In this document: piece after piece, positions 8,648-16,640 of the stretch | Numbering within the stretch: the stretch's first letter is position 1 | How the letters are laid out: each line of letters begins with the position of its first letter | NCBI RefSeq assembly: GCF_026341775.1 | Contig: NZ_JAPEOB010000001.1 | Location: 496,001 to 560,000, forward strand | Source of the DNA: Streptomyces sp. NBC_00654 | Lineage (GTDB): Bacteria > Actinomycetota > Actinomycetes > Streptomycetales > Streptomycetaceae | Direction of reading: 5' to 3' | DNA length: 64,000 bases | Program-made: the position numbers and the translations under genes | The notes under the pieces: generated by a model | Databases searched by the model: none | What the model saw: only the letters and a program-made list of their open reading frames with translations | Told to the model about the DNA's origin: nothing

Positions 8648-9670
8648 ATGCCCATCGCAACCCCCGAGGTCTACGCCGAGATGCTCGACCGGGCGAAGGC
8701 AGGCAAGTTCGCCTACCCGGCCATCAATGTGACCTCGACCCAGACCCTGCACGCTGCACTGCGCGGCTTCGCGGAGGCGGAGAGCGACGGCATCGTCCAG
8801 ATCTCCACCGGTGGGGCGGAGTTCCTGGGCGGCCAGTACAACAAGGACATGGTGACGGGCGCCGTAGCCCTGGCCGAGTTCGCGCACATCGTCGCCGCCA
8901 AGTACGGCATCACGGTCGCGCTGCACACCGACCACTGCCCCAAGGACAAGCTGGACGGCTACGTCCGTCCGCTGCTCGACATCTCCGCGGAGCGTGTCGC
9001 CAAGGGTCTGAACCCGCTGTTCCAGTCGCACATGTGGGACGGCTCGGCCGAGACCCTCGCCGACAACCTGGCCATCGGTCAGGAGCTGCTCGCCAAGGCC
9101 GCCGCCGCCAAGATCATTCTTGAGGTCGAGATCACCCCGACCGGTGGCGAGGAGGACGGCGTCACGCACGAGATCAACGACGAGCTGTACACGACCGTCG
9201 ACGACGCGCTGCGCACCGCCGAGGCGCTCGGCCTGGGCGAGAAGGGCCGCTACCTGCTGGCCGCCTCCTTCGGCAACGTCCACGGCGTCTACAAGCCGGG
9301 CAACGTCGTGCTCCGCCCCGAGCTGCTGAAGGACCTCCAGGAGGGTGTCGGCGCCAAGTACGGCAAGGCGTCCCCCTTCGACTTCGTCTTCCACGGCGGC
9401 TCCGGCTCCACCGAGCAGGAGATCGCCACCGCGCTGGAGAACGGCGTCGTGAAGATGAACCTCGACACCGACACCCAGTACGCCTTCACCCGGCCGATCG
9501 TGGACCACGTGTTCCGCAACTACGACGGCGTCCTGAAGGTCGACGGCGAGGTCGGCAACAAGAAGGTGTACGACCCGCGCAGCTGGGGCAAGTCCGCCGA
9601 GGGCGGCATGGCCAAGCGCGTCACCGAGGCCTGCGCGAACCTGCGCTCCACCGGTACGAAGCTGAAGTAG
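8648..9670 (+). CDS. fba: Class II fructose-bisphosphate aldolase
   Basis: A 340-residue zinc-dependent aldolase of glycolysis and gluconeogenesis, cleaving fructose 1,6-bisphosphate to DHAP and glyceraldehyde 3-phosphate. The zinc and catalytic motifs are present: VALHTDHCPKDKLDGYV, EVEITPTGGEEDGV, AASFGNVHGVYKPGN, and FDFVFHGGSGSTEQEI with the phosphate-binding GGSGS. The length and class IIA signature are normal. The ATG at 8648 follows AAGGAG at optimal spacing. It stands downstream of pyrE and parS and ends at a strong terminator. Confidence 0.95.
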   Translation: MPIATPEVYAEMLDRAKAGKFAYPAINVTSTQTLHAALRGFAEAESDGIVQISTGGAEFLGGQYNKDMVTGAVALAEFAHIVAAKYGITVALHTDHCPKDKLDGYVRPLLDISAERVAKGLNPLFQSHMWDGSAETLADNLAIGQELLAKAAAAKIILEVEITPTGGEEDGVTHEINDELYTTVDDALRTAEALGLGEKGRYLLAASFGNVHGVYKPGNVVLRPELLKDLQEGVGAKYGKASPFDFVFHGGSGSTEQEIATALENGVVKMNLDTDTQYAFTRPIVDHVFRNYDGVLKVDGEVGNKKVYDPRSWGKSAEGGMAKRVTEACANLRSTGTKLK

Positions 9671-9689
9671 TCCGTACGGACACCCGTCG

Positions 9690-9721
9690 TGGGCCCGGTA
9701 CCCCTTGGGGTGCCGGGCCCA
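9690..9721 (+). terminator. fba terminator
   Basis: A 15-base stem (TGGGCCCGGTACCCC with GGGGTGCCGGGCCCA, one mismatch) with a two-base spacer begins 20 bases after the fba stop codon. There is no U-run, as is usual in Streptomyces. Confidence 0.7.
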
Positions 9722-9770
9722 TGGCATGTCCGGGGCGGCATCAATGACGCAGGGAATTGAGGGATCCGTT

Positions 9771-10934
9771 GTGAGTACGCCGATTTCGTCCTACGACTTC
9801 GACACCGTCGTCGACCGCCGCGGCACCTGGTGCGTCCAGTGGGACGGGGTCGCCGACCGGTTCGGAGTGGACGGGCTGCTGCCGTTCACCATCTCGGACA
9901 TGGACTTCGAGACGGCTCCCGCGGTGCTGGCCGCCCTGCGGGCCAGGCTCGATCACGGGGTGTTCGGCTACACCGACTGGGAGCAGGACGACTTCCTGTC
10001 GGCGATAGCCCACTGGTACGCGACCCGCTACGGCACCGCGATCGACACCGGGCAGCTGGTCTACGGCCCCTCGGTCCTCAGCCAGCTCTCGCAGCTGCTG
10101 CAGATGTGGACCGGCGAGGGCGACGGGGTCGTCGTCCACACCCCCACGTACGACGGTTTCCGCAAGGCCGTGACCGGGCTCGGGCGGGAGCTGCGGGGAG
10201 TGCCGGTGGGGGACGCGGAGGCGCTGGAGCGTGAGCTGGCCCGGGAGGACGCCAAGGTCCTCGTGCTGTGTTCGCCGCACAATCCGACCGGGCGGGTGTG
10301 GACGGAGGCCGAGCTGGAGGCGATGGCGGCGTCGGCCCGGCGGCACGGGGTGGCCGTGATCAGCGACGAGATACACGCGGACTTCGTGCACGACGGGTAC
10401 CGGCACGTGCCGTGGACGCGGGTGGCGGGCGACGGGCGCTGGGCGCTCGTGACCTCCGCGTCGAAGGCCTTCAACTTCCCGGCGCTGACGGGCTCGTACG
10501 GGATCATCGCCGACCCGGCCGACCGGGCGGAGTTCCTGCGCCGGATGCGGACGGCGGAGGGTCTCGCCTCCCCCGCCGTACTGTCGCTGACCGCGCACAT
10601 CGCGGCCTACCGCGACGGCGGGGAGTGGCTGGACGCGGTACGGGCGTATGTGGCCGGGAATCTGGCACTGGTCGCCGAACGGCTGAACACGGCCTTCCCC
10701 GAGCTGGGCTGGGAGCCGCCGCAGGCGGGCTATCTGGCCTGGATCGACCTGCGTCCGCTGGGGGTGTCCGAGGAGCCGTTGCAGCGGGCGCTGATCGAGC
10801 GCGAGAAGGTCGCGATCATGCCGGGCGGGGTGTACGGGGCACCAGGGTTCGTCCGGCTGAACGTGGGGTGCCCGCGGAGCAAGGTGGAAGCGGGGACGGC
10901 GGCGCTGGTGCGGGCGGTGAGGTCGCTGCGGTAG
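9771..10934 (+). CDS. MalY/PatB-type PLP-dependent aminotransferase or C-S lyase
   Basis: A 387-residue fold-type I PLP enzyme of the MalY/PatB group, which are usually cystathionine beta-lyases or C-S lyases. Motifs are TISDMDFETAPAV, HGVFGYTDWEQDDF, VHTPTYDGFRKAV, LCSPHNPTGRVW, ISDEIHADFVHDGY and the lysine in TSASKAFNFPALTGSYG. I prefer GTG at 9771, preceded by GAGGGA, over the ATG at 9744, which would add nine residues. It could supply homocysteine or H2S metabolism; the exact substrate is not evident. Confidence 0.82.
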   Translation: MSTPISSYDFDTVVDRRGTWCVQWDGVADRFGVDGLLPFTISDMDFETAPAVLAALRARLDHGVFGYTDWEQDDFLSAIAHWYATRYGTAIDTGQLVYGPSVLSQLSQLLQMWTGEGDGVVVHTPTYDGFRKAVTGLGRELRGVPVGDAEALERELAREDAKVLVLCSPHNPTGRVWTEAELEAMAASARRHGVAVISDEIHADFVHDGYRHVPWTRVAGDGRWALVTSASKAFNFPALTGSYGIIADPADRAEFLRRMRTAEGLASPAVLSLTAHIAAYRDGGEWLDAVRAYVAGNLALVAERLNTAFPELGWEPPQAGYLAWIDLRPLGVSEEPLQRALIEREKVAIMPGGVYGAPGFVRLNVGCPRSKVEAGTAALVRAVRSLR

Positions 10935-10972
10935 GGGGCGCGGGGGGCCCGGGCCCCCGTGAGGGCGCCCCC
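10934..10972 (+). terminator. Terminator hairpin
   Basis: Outer arms GGGGGCGC and GCGCCCCC (10934-10941, 10965-10972) enclose a second GGGGGCCC/GGGCCCCC stem. It begins in the stop codon of the MalY-like gene and separates it from the MFS gene. Confidence 0.5.
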
Positions 10973-11047
10973 GGGCGCCCGGCGGGTGCCTCCGGCTCCG
11001 GTCGCCTTCCGATGGCCGGCGTGGCGTGGAGCGGGGATGCTGCTCCT

Positions 11048-12556
11048 ATGTCCGCTGCCGATACGGGGAGCATCCGCGTCGCCTCGCCCGTCGGGCGCTG
11101 GGTCGTCCTGACCACCGTCCTCGGCTCCAGCATGGCGATGCTGGACTCCACGGTCATCAATGTCGCCCTGCCCCGTATCGGCGAGGACCTCGACACCGAC
11201 CTGGCCGCGTTGCAGTGGACCGTCAACGCGTACATGCTCACCCTCGCCGGGCTGATCCTGCTCGGCGGGGCGCTCGGGGACCGGTACGGGCGGCGGCGGG
11301 TCTTCGTCGTCGGGGTCGTGTGGTTCGCGCTCGCCTCGCTGCTCTGCGGGCTCGCCCCGAACGCCGCGGTGCTGATCGCCGCACGGGCCCTCCAGGGGGT
11401 CGGCGGGGCGCTGCTCACCCCGGGGTCGCTGGCCCTCATCCAGGCGAGCTTCCACCCGGACGACCGGGCCCGCGCCGTCGGCCTGTGGTCGGGGTTCGGC
11501 GGGGTCGGGGCGGCCGTCGGGCCGTTCGTCGGGGGCTGGCTCGTCGACGGGCCCGGCTGGCGGTGGGTGTTCCTGCTCAATCTGCCGCTCGCCGCGATCT
11601 GCGTGCCCGTCGCGCTGCGCCATGTGCCGGAGTCCCGGGACCCGGCGGCGCACGGCCGGTTCGATGTGCTGGGGGCCGTCCTCGGGGCGCTCGCGCTGGC
11701 CGGGGTGACATACGCGCTGATCGAGGCGCCGGGGCGGGGCGCCTCGCCGCTCGTCATCGGGGCGGCCGTCGGCGGGGTGCTGCTGGGGGCGGCGTTCGTG
11801 CGCGTGGAGCGGCGGCGCCCGGATCCGATGCTGCCGCCGTCCATCTTCTCCTCCCGGCTGTTCACCGCGGTCAATGTCGTGACGTTCTGTGTGTACGCGG
11901 CTCTCGGCGGCTTCTTCTTCCTCACCGCGATCCAGCTCCAGGTGGTCGCCGGGTACTCGGCCCTGGGCGCGGGCACCGCGCTGCTGCCCACCACCGTGCT
12001 GATGCTGCTGTTCTCCGCGTCGGCGGGGGACCTGGGCCGGCGCATCGGACCGCGCATCCCGCTCACCGTCGGCCCGCTGCTGGCCGCCGCCGGGATGCTC
12101 CTGATGCTGCGGGTCGGCCCCGGCGCCTCCGTGGGCTCGTACCTGAGCGAGGTGCTGCCCGCCGTCCTGGTGCTCGGCCTGGGCATGGTCACCTTTGTCG
12201 CACCGCTCACCGCGACCGTCCTGGGCGCCGTGGACGTGGGGCGGGCGGGGCTGGCCAGCGGCATCAACAACGCGGCGGCCCGTGCCGCCGGGCTGATCGC
12301 CGTGGCGGCGCTGCCGCTGCTCGCGGGCATGGGACCGGAGGCGTACCGGGACGCGGACGAGTTCGCCGCGACCTTCCGGCGGGCCATGCCGATGTGCGCC
12401 GGGCTGCTGGTCGCCGGAGCGGCGGTCGCCTGGTGGACGGTGCGCACCGCGCCCGCCGGGGCGCGCGGGACCCGGCCGGAGTGCCAGGTGCACTGCGGGG
12501 TCGTCGCGCCGCCCCTGGAGCCGGAGCACGAGCCGCCCGCGCGTGCCGGAGCGTGA
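11048..12556 (+). CDS. MFS drug transporter, DHA2 (EmrB/QacA) family
   Basis: A 502-residue inner-membrane proton antiporter of the 14-helix DHA2 type. It opens with GRWVVLTTVLGSSMAMLDSTVINVALPRI and carries motif A as GGALGDRYGRRRVF. The antiporter motif C region is GFGGVGAAVGPFVGGWLVD, and LDSTVINVALP is the DHA2 signature (motif D1). The start at 11048 gives a short cytosolic N-terminus; the frame is open upstream only as a shadow of the preceding gene. No regulator is adjacent, so the substrate cannot be guessed. Confidence 0.85.
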   Translation: MSAADTGSIRVASPVGRWVVLTTVLGSSMAMLDSTVINVALPRIGEDLDTDLAALQWTVNAYMLTLAGLILLGGALGDRYGRRRVFVVGVVWFALASLLCGLAPNAAVLIAARALQGVGGALLTPGSLALIQASFHPDDRARAVGLWSGFGGVGAAVGPFVGGWLVDGPGWRWVFLLNLPLAAICVPVALRHVPESRDPAAHGRFDVLGAVLGALALAGVTYALIEAPGRGASPLVIGAAVGGVLLGAAFVRVERRRPDPMLPPSIFSSRLFTAVNVVTFCVYAALGGFFFLTAIQLQVVAGYSALGAGTALLPTTVLMLLFSASAGDLGRRIGPRIPLTVGPLLAAAGMLLMLRVGPGASVGSYLSEVLPAVLVLGLGMVTFVAPLTATVLGAVDVGRAGLASGINNAAARAAGLIAVAALPLLAGMGPEAYRDADEFAATFRRAMPMCAGLLVAGAAVAWWTVRTAPAGARGTRPECQVHCGVVAPPLEPEHEPPARAGA

Positions 12557-12604
12557 ACCCGTACGCGGCCCCACCGGCCCGCCGGGCCAGGCACACTTGA
12601 TCCC

Positions 12605-13018
12605 ATGTCCATCCACGAGAACCTTCTCGGGGGCCCTGCCCCGACGCATCTGCCCGACGACCCCGAACCCCGTGAGCTGCTCGCGGGCGGCACGCCGCCC
12701 GCCGACGTCGCCGCGAAGTACCCCACCTCGTCGCTGGCCTGGGCACAGCTCGCCGACGAGGCCTTCGAGGGCGGCCGGGTCGTCGAGTCGTACGCGTACG
12801 CCCGTACCGGCTACCACCGAGGCCTCGACGCCCTGCGCCGCGCGGGCTGGAAGGGCCACGGCCCCGTCCCGTTCGAGCACGAGCCGAACCGCGGCTTCCT
12901 GCGTGCGCTGCACGCCCTCGCCCGTGCCGCCCAGGCGATCGGCGAGGAGGCGGAGTACGAGCGCTGCGCGACGTTCCTGCGGGACTCCTCGCCGACCGCC
13001 GCCGACATCCTGGGCTGA
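12605..13018 (+). CDS. DUF3151 family protein
   Basis: A 137-residue cytosolic protein of the actinobacterial DUF3151 family, of unknown function. Typical segments are MSIHENLLGGPAPTHLP, YPTSSLAWAQLADEAF, YARTGYHRGLDALRRAGWKG and NRGFLRALHALARAA. The helical pattern resembles TPR-like packing. It has no Shine-Dalgarno; a CACACT hexamer 7 bases before the ATG may be a -10 for a leaderless message. In other streptomycetes this family also sits near fba. Confidence 0.82.
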   Translation: MSIHENLLGGPAPTHLPDDPEPRELLAGGTPPADVAAKYPTSSLAWAQLADEAFEGGRVVESYAYARTGYHRGLDALRRAGWKGHGPVPFEHEPNRGFLRALHALARAAQAIGEEAEYERCATFLRDSSPTAADILG

Positions 13019-13049
13019 ACCGCCCCACCCGTACGCACCACAGGTCACC

Positions 13050-13086
13050 GGGCCCCGCAGGCCGCATCCACCCGTCTGCGGGGCCC
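13050..13086 (+). terminator. Terminator after the DUF3151 gene
   Basis: Perfect 10-base arms GGGCCCCGCA (13050-13059) and TGCGGGGCCC (13077-13086) with a 17-base loop start 31 bases after the stop codon, separating this unit from the kyn operon. Confidence 0.6.
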
Positions 13087-13141
13087 CGCACCGTCCAGGG
13101 GCGTCCGGGGCGGTGCCCGTGTCCGGGGCGCGGCCGCCCCA

Positions 13142-13171
13142 CGGACACGCGGCGCGGTCCCGGTTTAGGAT
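13142..13171 (+). promoter_or_regulatory. Candidate promoter of the kyn operon
   Basis: CGGACA (13142-13147), 18 bases, then TAGGAT (13166-13171). A start about 7 bases later would leave a leader of some 70 bases with GAGGAG just before the kynA ATG. Confidence 0.45.
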
Positions 13172-13249
13172 GCCGACAGGGGACCGGAGCTCCACCACCT
13201 CACGGAAGGGGCGGACCGCTACCCGGAAGCTCGTGTCGAGGAGACAGAA

Positions 13250-14098
13250 ATGTCGACGAACCACCCCGACCCCGAAGCCACCGGTGCGCAGACCCCGCAC
13301 CTCGACTTCGCGGGAACGACTCCGTACGAGGACTATGTCCAGGCGGATGTCCTGACCCATCTCCAGCACCTGCGCTCCGACGATCCCGGGGAAATGGTCT
13401 TCCTGGTCACCACCCAGGTCATGGAGCTGTGGTTCACGGTCATCGTCCATGAGTGGGAGACCGCGGCACACGCCCTGCGCGAGGACCGCATACCCGTCGC
13501 CCGGGAAGCCCTGAAGCGCTCGCTGCGCGAACTGGAGGCGCTCAACGCCTCCTGGACCCCGCTGGCCGCGCTCACCCCGGGCCAGTTCAACTCCTACCGC
13601 GGCGCGCTCGGCGAGGGCTCCGGCTTCCAGTCGGCGATGTACCGGCGGATGGAGTTCCTGCTCGGCGACAAGTCCGCGTCCATGCTCGTGCCGCACCGGG
13701 GCGCGCCCCGTGTCCACGCCGAGCTGGAGAAGGCGCTGGGCGAGCCCAGCCTGTACGACGAGGTCCTCGCCCTGCTCGCCCGGCGCGGCCACGCCGTGCC
13801 GCAGGCGGTGCTCCGCCGCGACCTCACGCAGAAGTACGACCCGTCCCCCGAGGTCGAGGCCGTGTGGACGGAGATCTACGCCGACCCGGAGCGGTACGAC
13901 GAGCTGGTGCGGCTCGGTGAGCTGCTGACCGACGTCGGCGAACTGGTCTGGCGATGGCGCAACGACCATCTCGTCGCGACCCGGCGGGCGATGGGCTCCA
14001 AGACCGGCACCGGCGGCTCCGCCGGGGTGGCCTGGCTGGAGAAGCGCGCCACGAAGAACGTGTTCCCCGAGCTGTGGACGGCGCGCAGCCATGTCTGA
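13250..14098 (+). CDS. kynA: Tryptophan 2,3-dioxygenase
   Basis: A 282-residue heme enzyme that opens the indole ring of L-tryptophan to N-formylkynurenine, the first step of the kynurenine pathway. Family landmarks are TPYEDYVQADVLTHLQ, FLVTTQVMELWF, the heme-pocket region FNSYRGALGEGSGFQSAMYRRMEFLLG, and the distal WRWRNDHLVATRRAMG followed by KTGTGGSAGVAWL, which lines the active site. GAGGAG precedes the ATG. Its last eight bases overlap the start of kynU, so the two are translationally coupled. Confidence 0.94.
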   Translation: MSTNHPDPEATGAQTPHLDFAGTTPYEDYVQADVLTHLQHLRSDDPGEMVFLVTTQVMELWFTVIVHEWETAAHALREDRIPVAREALKRSLRELEALNASWTPLAALTPGQFNSYRGALGEGSGFQSAMYRRMEFLLGDKSASMLVPHRGAPRVHAELEKALGEPSLYDEVLALLARRGHAVPQAVLRRDLTQKYDPSPEVEAVWTEIYADPERYDELVRLGELLTDVGELVWRWRNDHLVATRRAMGSKTGTGGSAGVAWLEKRATKNVFPELWTARSHV

Positions 14099-15317
14099 GA
14101 CCGCCGACAGCCTCGCCGAACGGGCCGCCGCGCTCGACGCCGCCGATGAACTCGCGCCCCGGCGCAAGCTGTTCGTCCTCGACGACACCGTCTACCTCGA
14201 CGGCAACTCGCTGGGCGCGCTGCCGGCCCACGTACCCGCCCGGATGCAGGAGGTCCTCACCCGTGAGTGGGGCCGGCTGCGCATCCGGTCCTGGGACGAG
14301 AGCGGCTGGTGGACCGCGCCCGAGCGGATCGGCGACCGGATCGCGCCGCTCGTCGGGGCGGCCGCCGGGCAGATCGTCGTGGGCGACTCGACGAGCGTGA
14401 ACGTCTTCAAGGCCGTCGTCGCCGCGAGCCGTCTCGCGGCGGACGGACGCGAGGAGATCCTCGTTGACGCGACGACGTTTCCCACGGACGGGTACATCGC
14501 CGAGTCCGCCGCCCGGATGACCGGTCACCGGATCGTCCCCGTCGCGCCCGCCGAGGTGGGGGCCGCGCTCGGCCCCCGTACCGCCGTGGTCCTGCTCAAC
14601 CACGTCGACTACCGCACCGGAAGGCTCCACGACCTCCCCGGGCTGACCGCCGCGGTGCACGCGGCGGGCGGTCTGGTGGTCTGGGACCTGTGCCACAGCG
14701 CGGGCGCGCTGCCGGTCGGCCTGGACGAGCACGGCGTGGACCTGGCCATCGGGTGCACGTACAAGTACCTGAACGGCGGCCCCGGTTCACCCGCCTATCT
14801 GTACGTCGCCGAGCGCCACCAGGCCGCCTTCGACTCGCCCCTGCCGGGGTGGACGTCGCATGCCGACCCGTTCGCGATGACCCCCGGGTACGCTGCGGCG
14901 GACGGTGCCGTACGGGGCCGGGTCGGGACGCCGGACATCCTCTCCATGCTGGCGCTGGAGGCCTCGCTGGACGTGTGGGACGGGGTCTCCGTGGAGTCCG
15001 TGCGGGCCAAGTCCCTCGCGCTGACGGACTTCTTCCTGGAGTGCGTCGCCGCGTACGTTCCGGACGGCCGGGTCGCCCCGGTCACCCCGGCCGCGCACGC
15101 GGAGCGCGGCAGCCAGGTCTCGCTGCGCTGCGCGGACGCGGAGCCGGTGATGCGGGCGCTCATCGGGCGCGGTGTCGTCGGGGACCTGCGGCGGCCGGAC
15201 GTGCTGCGGTTCGGCTTCACTCCGCTGTACGTGGGGTTCGCCGATGCGGAACGGGCGGCGCGCGTCCTGGCCGAGGTGCTGGCCGAGGTGCCGGCCGAGG
15301 TGCCGAGCGGGAAGTGA
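14091..15317 (+). CDS. kynU: Kynureninase
   Basis: A 408-residue PLP enzyme cleaving kynurenine to anthranilate and alanine. Recognised from LFVLDDTVYLDGNSLGALP, SWDESGWWTAPERIGDRIAPLVGA, VVGDSTSVNVFKA, the aspartate strand VWDLCHSAGALPV, and the PLP lysine in GCTYKYLNGGPGSPAYLYV. The C-terminal VVGDLRRPDVLRFGFTPLYVGF is also typical. Coupling with kynA shows the pair is used for tryptophan breakdown or supply of anthranilate. The last ten codons contain a short Ala-Glu-Val repeat. Confidence 0.94.
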   Translation: MSETADSLAERAAALDAADELAPRRKLFVLDDTVYLDGNSLGALPAHVPARMQEVLTREWGRLRIRSWDESGWWTAPERIGDRIAPLVGAAAGQIVVGDSTSVNVFKAVVAASRLAADGREEILVDATTFPTDGYIAESAARMTGHRIVPVAPAEVGAALGPRTAVVLLNHVDYRTGRLHDLPGLTAAVHAAGGLVVWDLCHSAGALPVGLDEHGVDLAIGCTYKYLNGGPGSPAYLYVAERHQAAFDSPLPGWTSHADPFAMTPGYAAADGAVRGRVGTPDILSMLALEASLDVWDGVSVESVRAKSLALTDFFLECVAAYVPDGRVAPVTPAAHAERGSQVSLRCADAEPVMRALIGRGVVGDLRRPDVLRFGFTPLYVGFADAERAARVLAEVLAEVPAEVPSGK

Positions 15318-15436
15318 CCGGACGGGGGCGGTCCGGACGGCACGCGTCCGACTGGTACCGTCCCCGCAGGTCACGCCAGTTGGGCACATGACCCCGGCAC
15401 GGTCCGGCCACCGTGCGTGGGTGCACACTGGCATCG

Positions 15437-15540
15437 GGACCACGCACGGGACCACGCACGGGCACACGCACTGGTTCGGTCACACGCACAGTCACACGCA
15501 CTGGCTCGGGCACACGCACCGGCACAGGCATTGGCACAGG
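15437..15540. repeat. Imperfect CACACGCAC-type tandem repeats between kynU and kynB
   Basis: Short units built on GGCACACGCACTGG and GGACCACGCACGGG recur over about 100 bases in the 237-base kynU-kynB gap. In one frame they would encode Gly-His-Thr-His units, but no start or ribosome site supports a gene. Confidence 0.6.
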
Positions 15541-15554
15541 ACGGTTGGAGCAGC

Positions 15555-16430
15555 ATGTCGGATTCTGCCGCGCGTGATCGTGACGCCGCCGAGACCGAGT
15601 CGGCGTTCGCGCATCCGGTGGTCGCCCCCGATCGGTCCGCCTCCTACGGCAGCCATCCCGACCAGGTGATCGACTTCTACGGTCCGCGCGACGGGCGGAC
15701 CGGGGCGCCGCTCGTCGTCCTGTTCCACGGCGGGGCCTGGCGGGCCCCCTACGACCGGGCCCATGTGTCGCCGCTCGCGGACTTCCTGGCCCGGCGCGGC
15801 TTCGCCGTCGCCAGCGTGGAGTACCGGTGCGGCCGCGAGATCCCGCAGCAGCGCGGCTCGGGGCCGGTCGCGGGCCGGTGGCCCGAGACCTTCGACGACG
15901 TCGCCGCCGCGATGGACGCCATGCCGGTGCTGGCCGCCCGGGAGCTTCCGCAGGCCGATGTGCGGCGGACCGTGGTGACCGGGCACTCGGCGGGCGGCCA
16001 TCTGGCGCTGTGGGCAGCGGCCCGGCACGAACTGCCCGAGGGGTCGCCGTGGCGGCTGCCCGCCCCGCCGCCGCTGCGCGGGGTCGTCGCGCTGGCCCCG
16101 ATCGCCGACTTCGCGACCGCCGTCGAGCTGGACATCTGCTCCGGGGCCGTCCGGCAACTCCTGGGCGCGGAGGAGGACTTCGCCGAGCGGAGCGCCTGCG
16201 CGGATCCGGCCGCGCTGCTGCCGACCGGCATCGCGACCGCCGTGGTGCAGGGCACCGACGACCTGACCGTGCCGCAGGCGGTGTCGGAGGCGTTCGTCGA
16301 CGCGGCGGCGAAGGCGGGGGAGATGGTGGGGCTGACCCTGTTGGAGGGCGTCGGCCACTTCCCGCTGATCGATCCGTCGGCGGACGCGTGCGCGGTGGTG
16401 GCGGAGGAGCTGGCCCAGCTGGCGTGGTGA
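15555..16430 (+). CDS. Alpha/beta hydrolase, probable kynurenine formamidase
   Basis: A 291-residue alpha/beta hydrolase with the formamidase oxyanion-hole motif FHGGAWR and nucleophile elbow TGHSAGGHLAL; the Ser of GHSAG is the nucleophile. Asp in QGTDDLTVP and His in GVGHFPLID complete the triad. Lying downstream of kynA and kynU, it most simply hydrolyses N-formylkynurenine to kynurenine. The start at 15555 follows GGTTGGAG. The repeat-filled gap makes a shared transcript uncertain, and other esterase substrates remain possible. Confidence 0.75.
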   Translation: MSDSAARDRDAAETESAFAHPVVAPDRSASYGSHPDQVIDFYGPRDGRTGAPLVVLFHGGAWRAPYDRAHVSPLADFLARRGFAVASVEYRCGREIPQQRGSGPVAGRWPETFDDVAAAMDAMPVLAARELPQADVRRTVVTGHSAGGHLALWAAARHELPEGSPWRLPAPPPLRGVVALAPIADFATAVELDICSGAVRQLLGAEEDFAERSACADPAALLPTGIATAVVQGTDDLTVPQAVSEAFVDAAAKAGEMVGLTLLEGVGHFPLIDPSADACAVVAEELAQLAW

Positions 16431-16460
16431 GCGCGGCCGGTTCGGGCTCCGGCACCCGGG

Positions 16461-16535
16461 TGGTACGCGGGGCGCCCGTGGGGTGTGCGGTGGTCGCGCG
16501 GGGCGCCCGTGGTGTGTGTGCGGTGGTACGCGGGG
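16461..16535. repeat. 30-33 bp tandem repeat upstream of the histidine kinase
   Basis: Units at 16461-16490 and 16491-16523, followed by a partial copy to 16535, share TGGT-CGCGGGGCGCCCGTGG-TGTGCGG. It lies between kynB and the two-component genes. Confidence 0.6.
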
Positions 16536-16640
16536 ACTGCGGCGCGGGTCCTGACGCCGTCCCGTAGTACTTGAGGGGGACGGTCCAGGATCCGTATCGG
16601 TGCTGACGACCCGCGCCGCGCCGCCGCCTACCGTGGAGAC

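Noticed and set aside
12264..13148. Minus-strand 294-codon frame over the DUF3151 gene
   Set aside because: Arg/Gly/Pro-rich shadow of DUF3151 and the MFS gene, with no family match.
15172..15669. Possible His-rich metal-binding peptide (Gly-His-Thr-His repeats) before kynB
   Set aside because: No start with a ribosome site, it overlaps kynU and kynB in another frame, and the repeats are simple DNA repeats.
16603..16634. Full promoter for the histidine kinase with CTGACG as -35
   Set aside because: The spacing to TACCGT is 20 bases, too long; only the -10 is credible.
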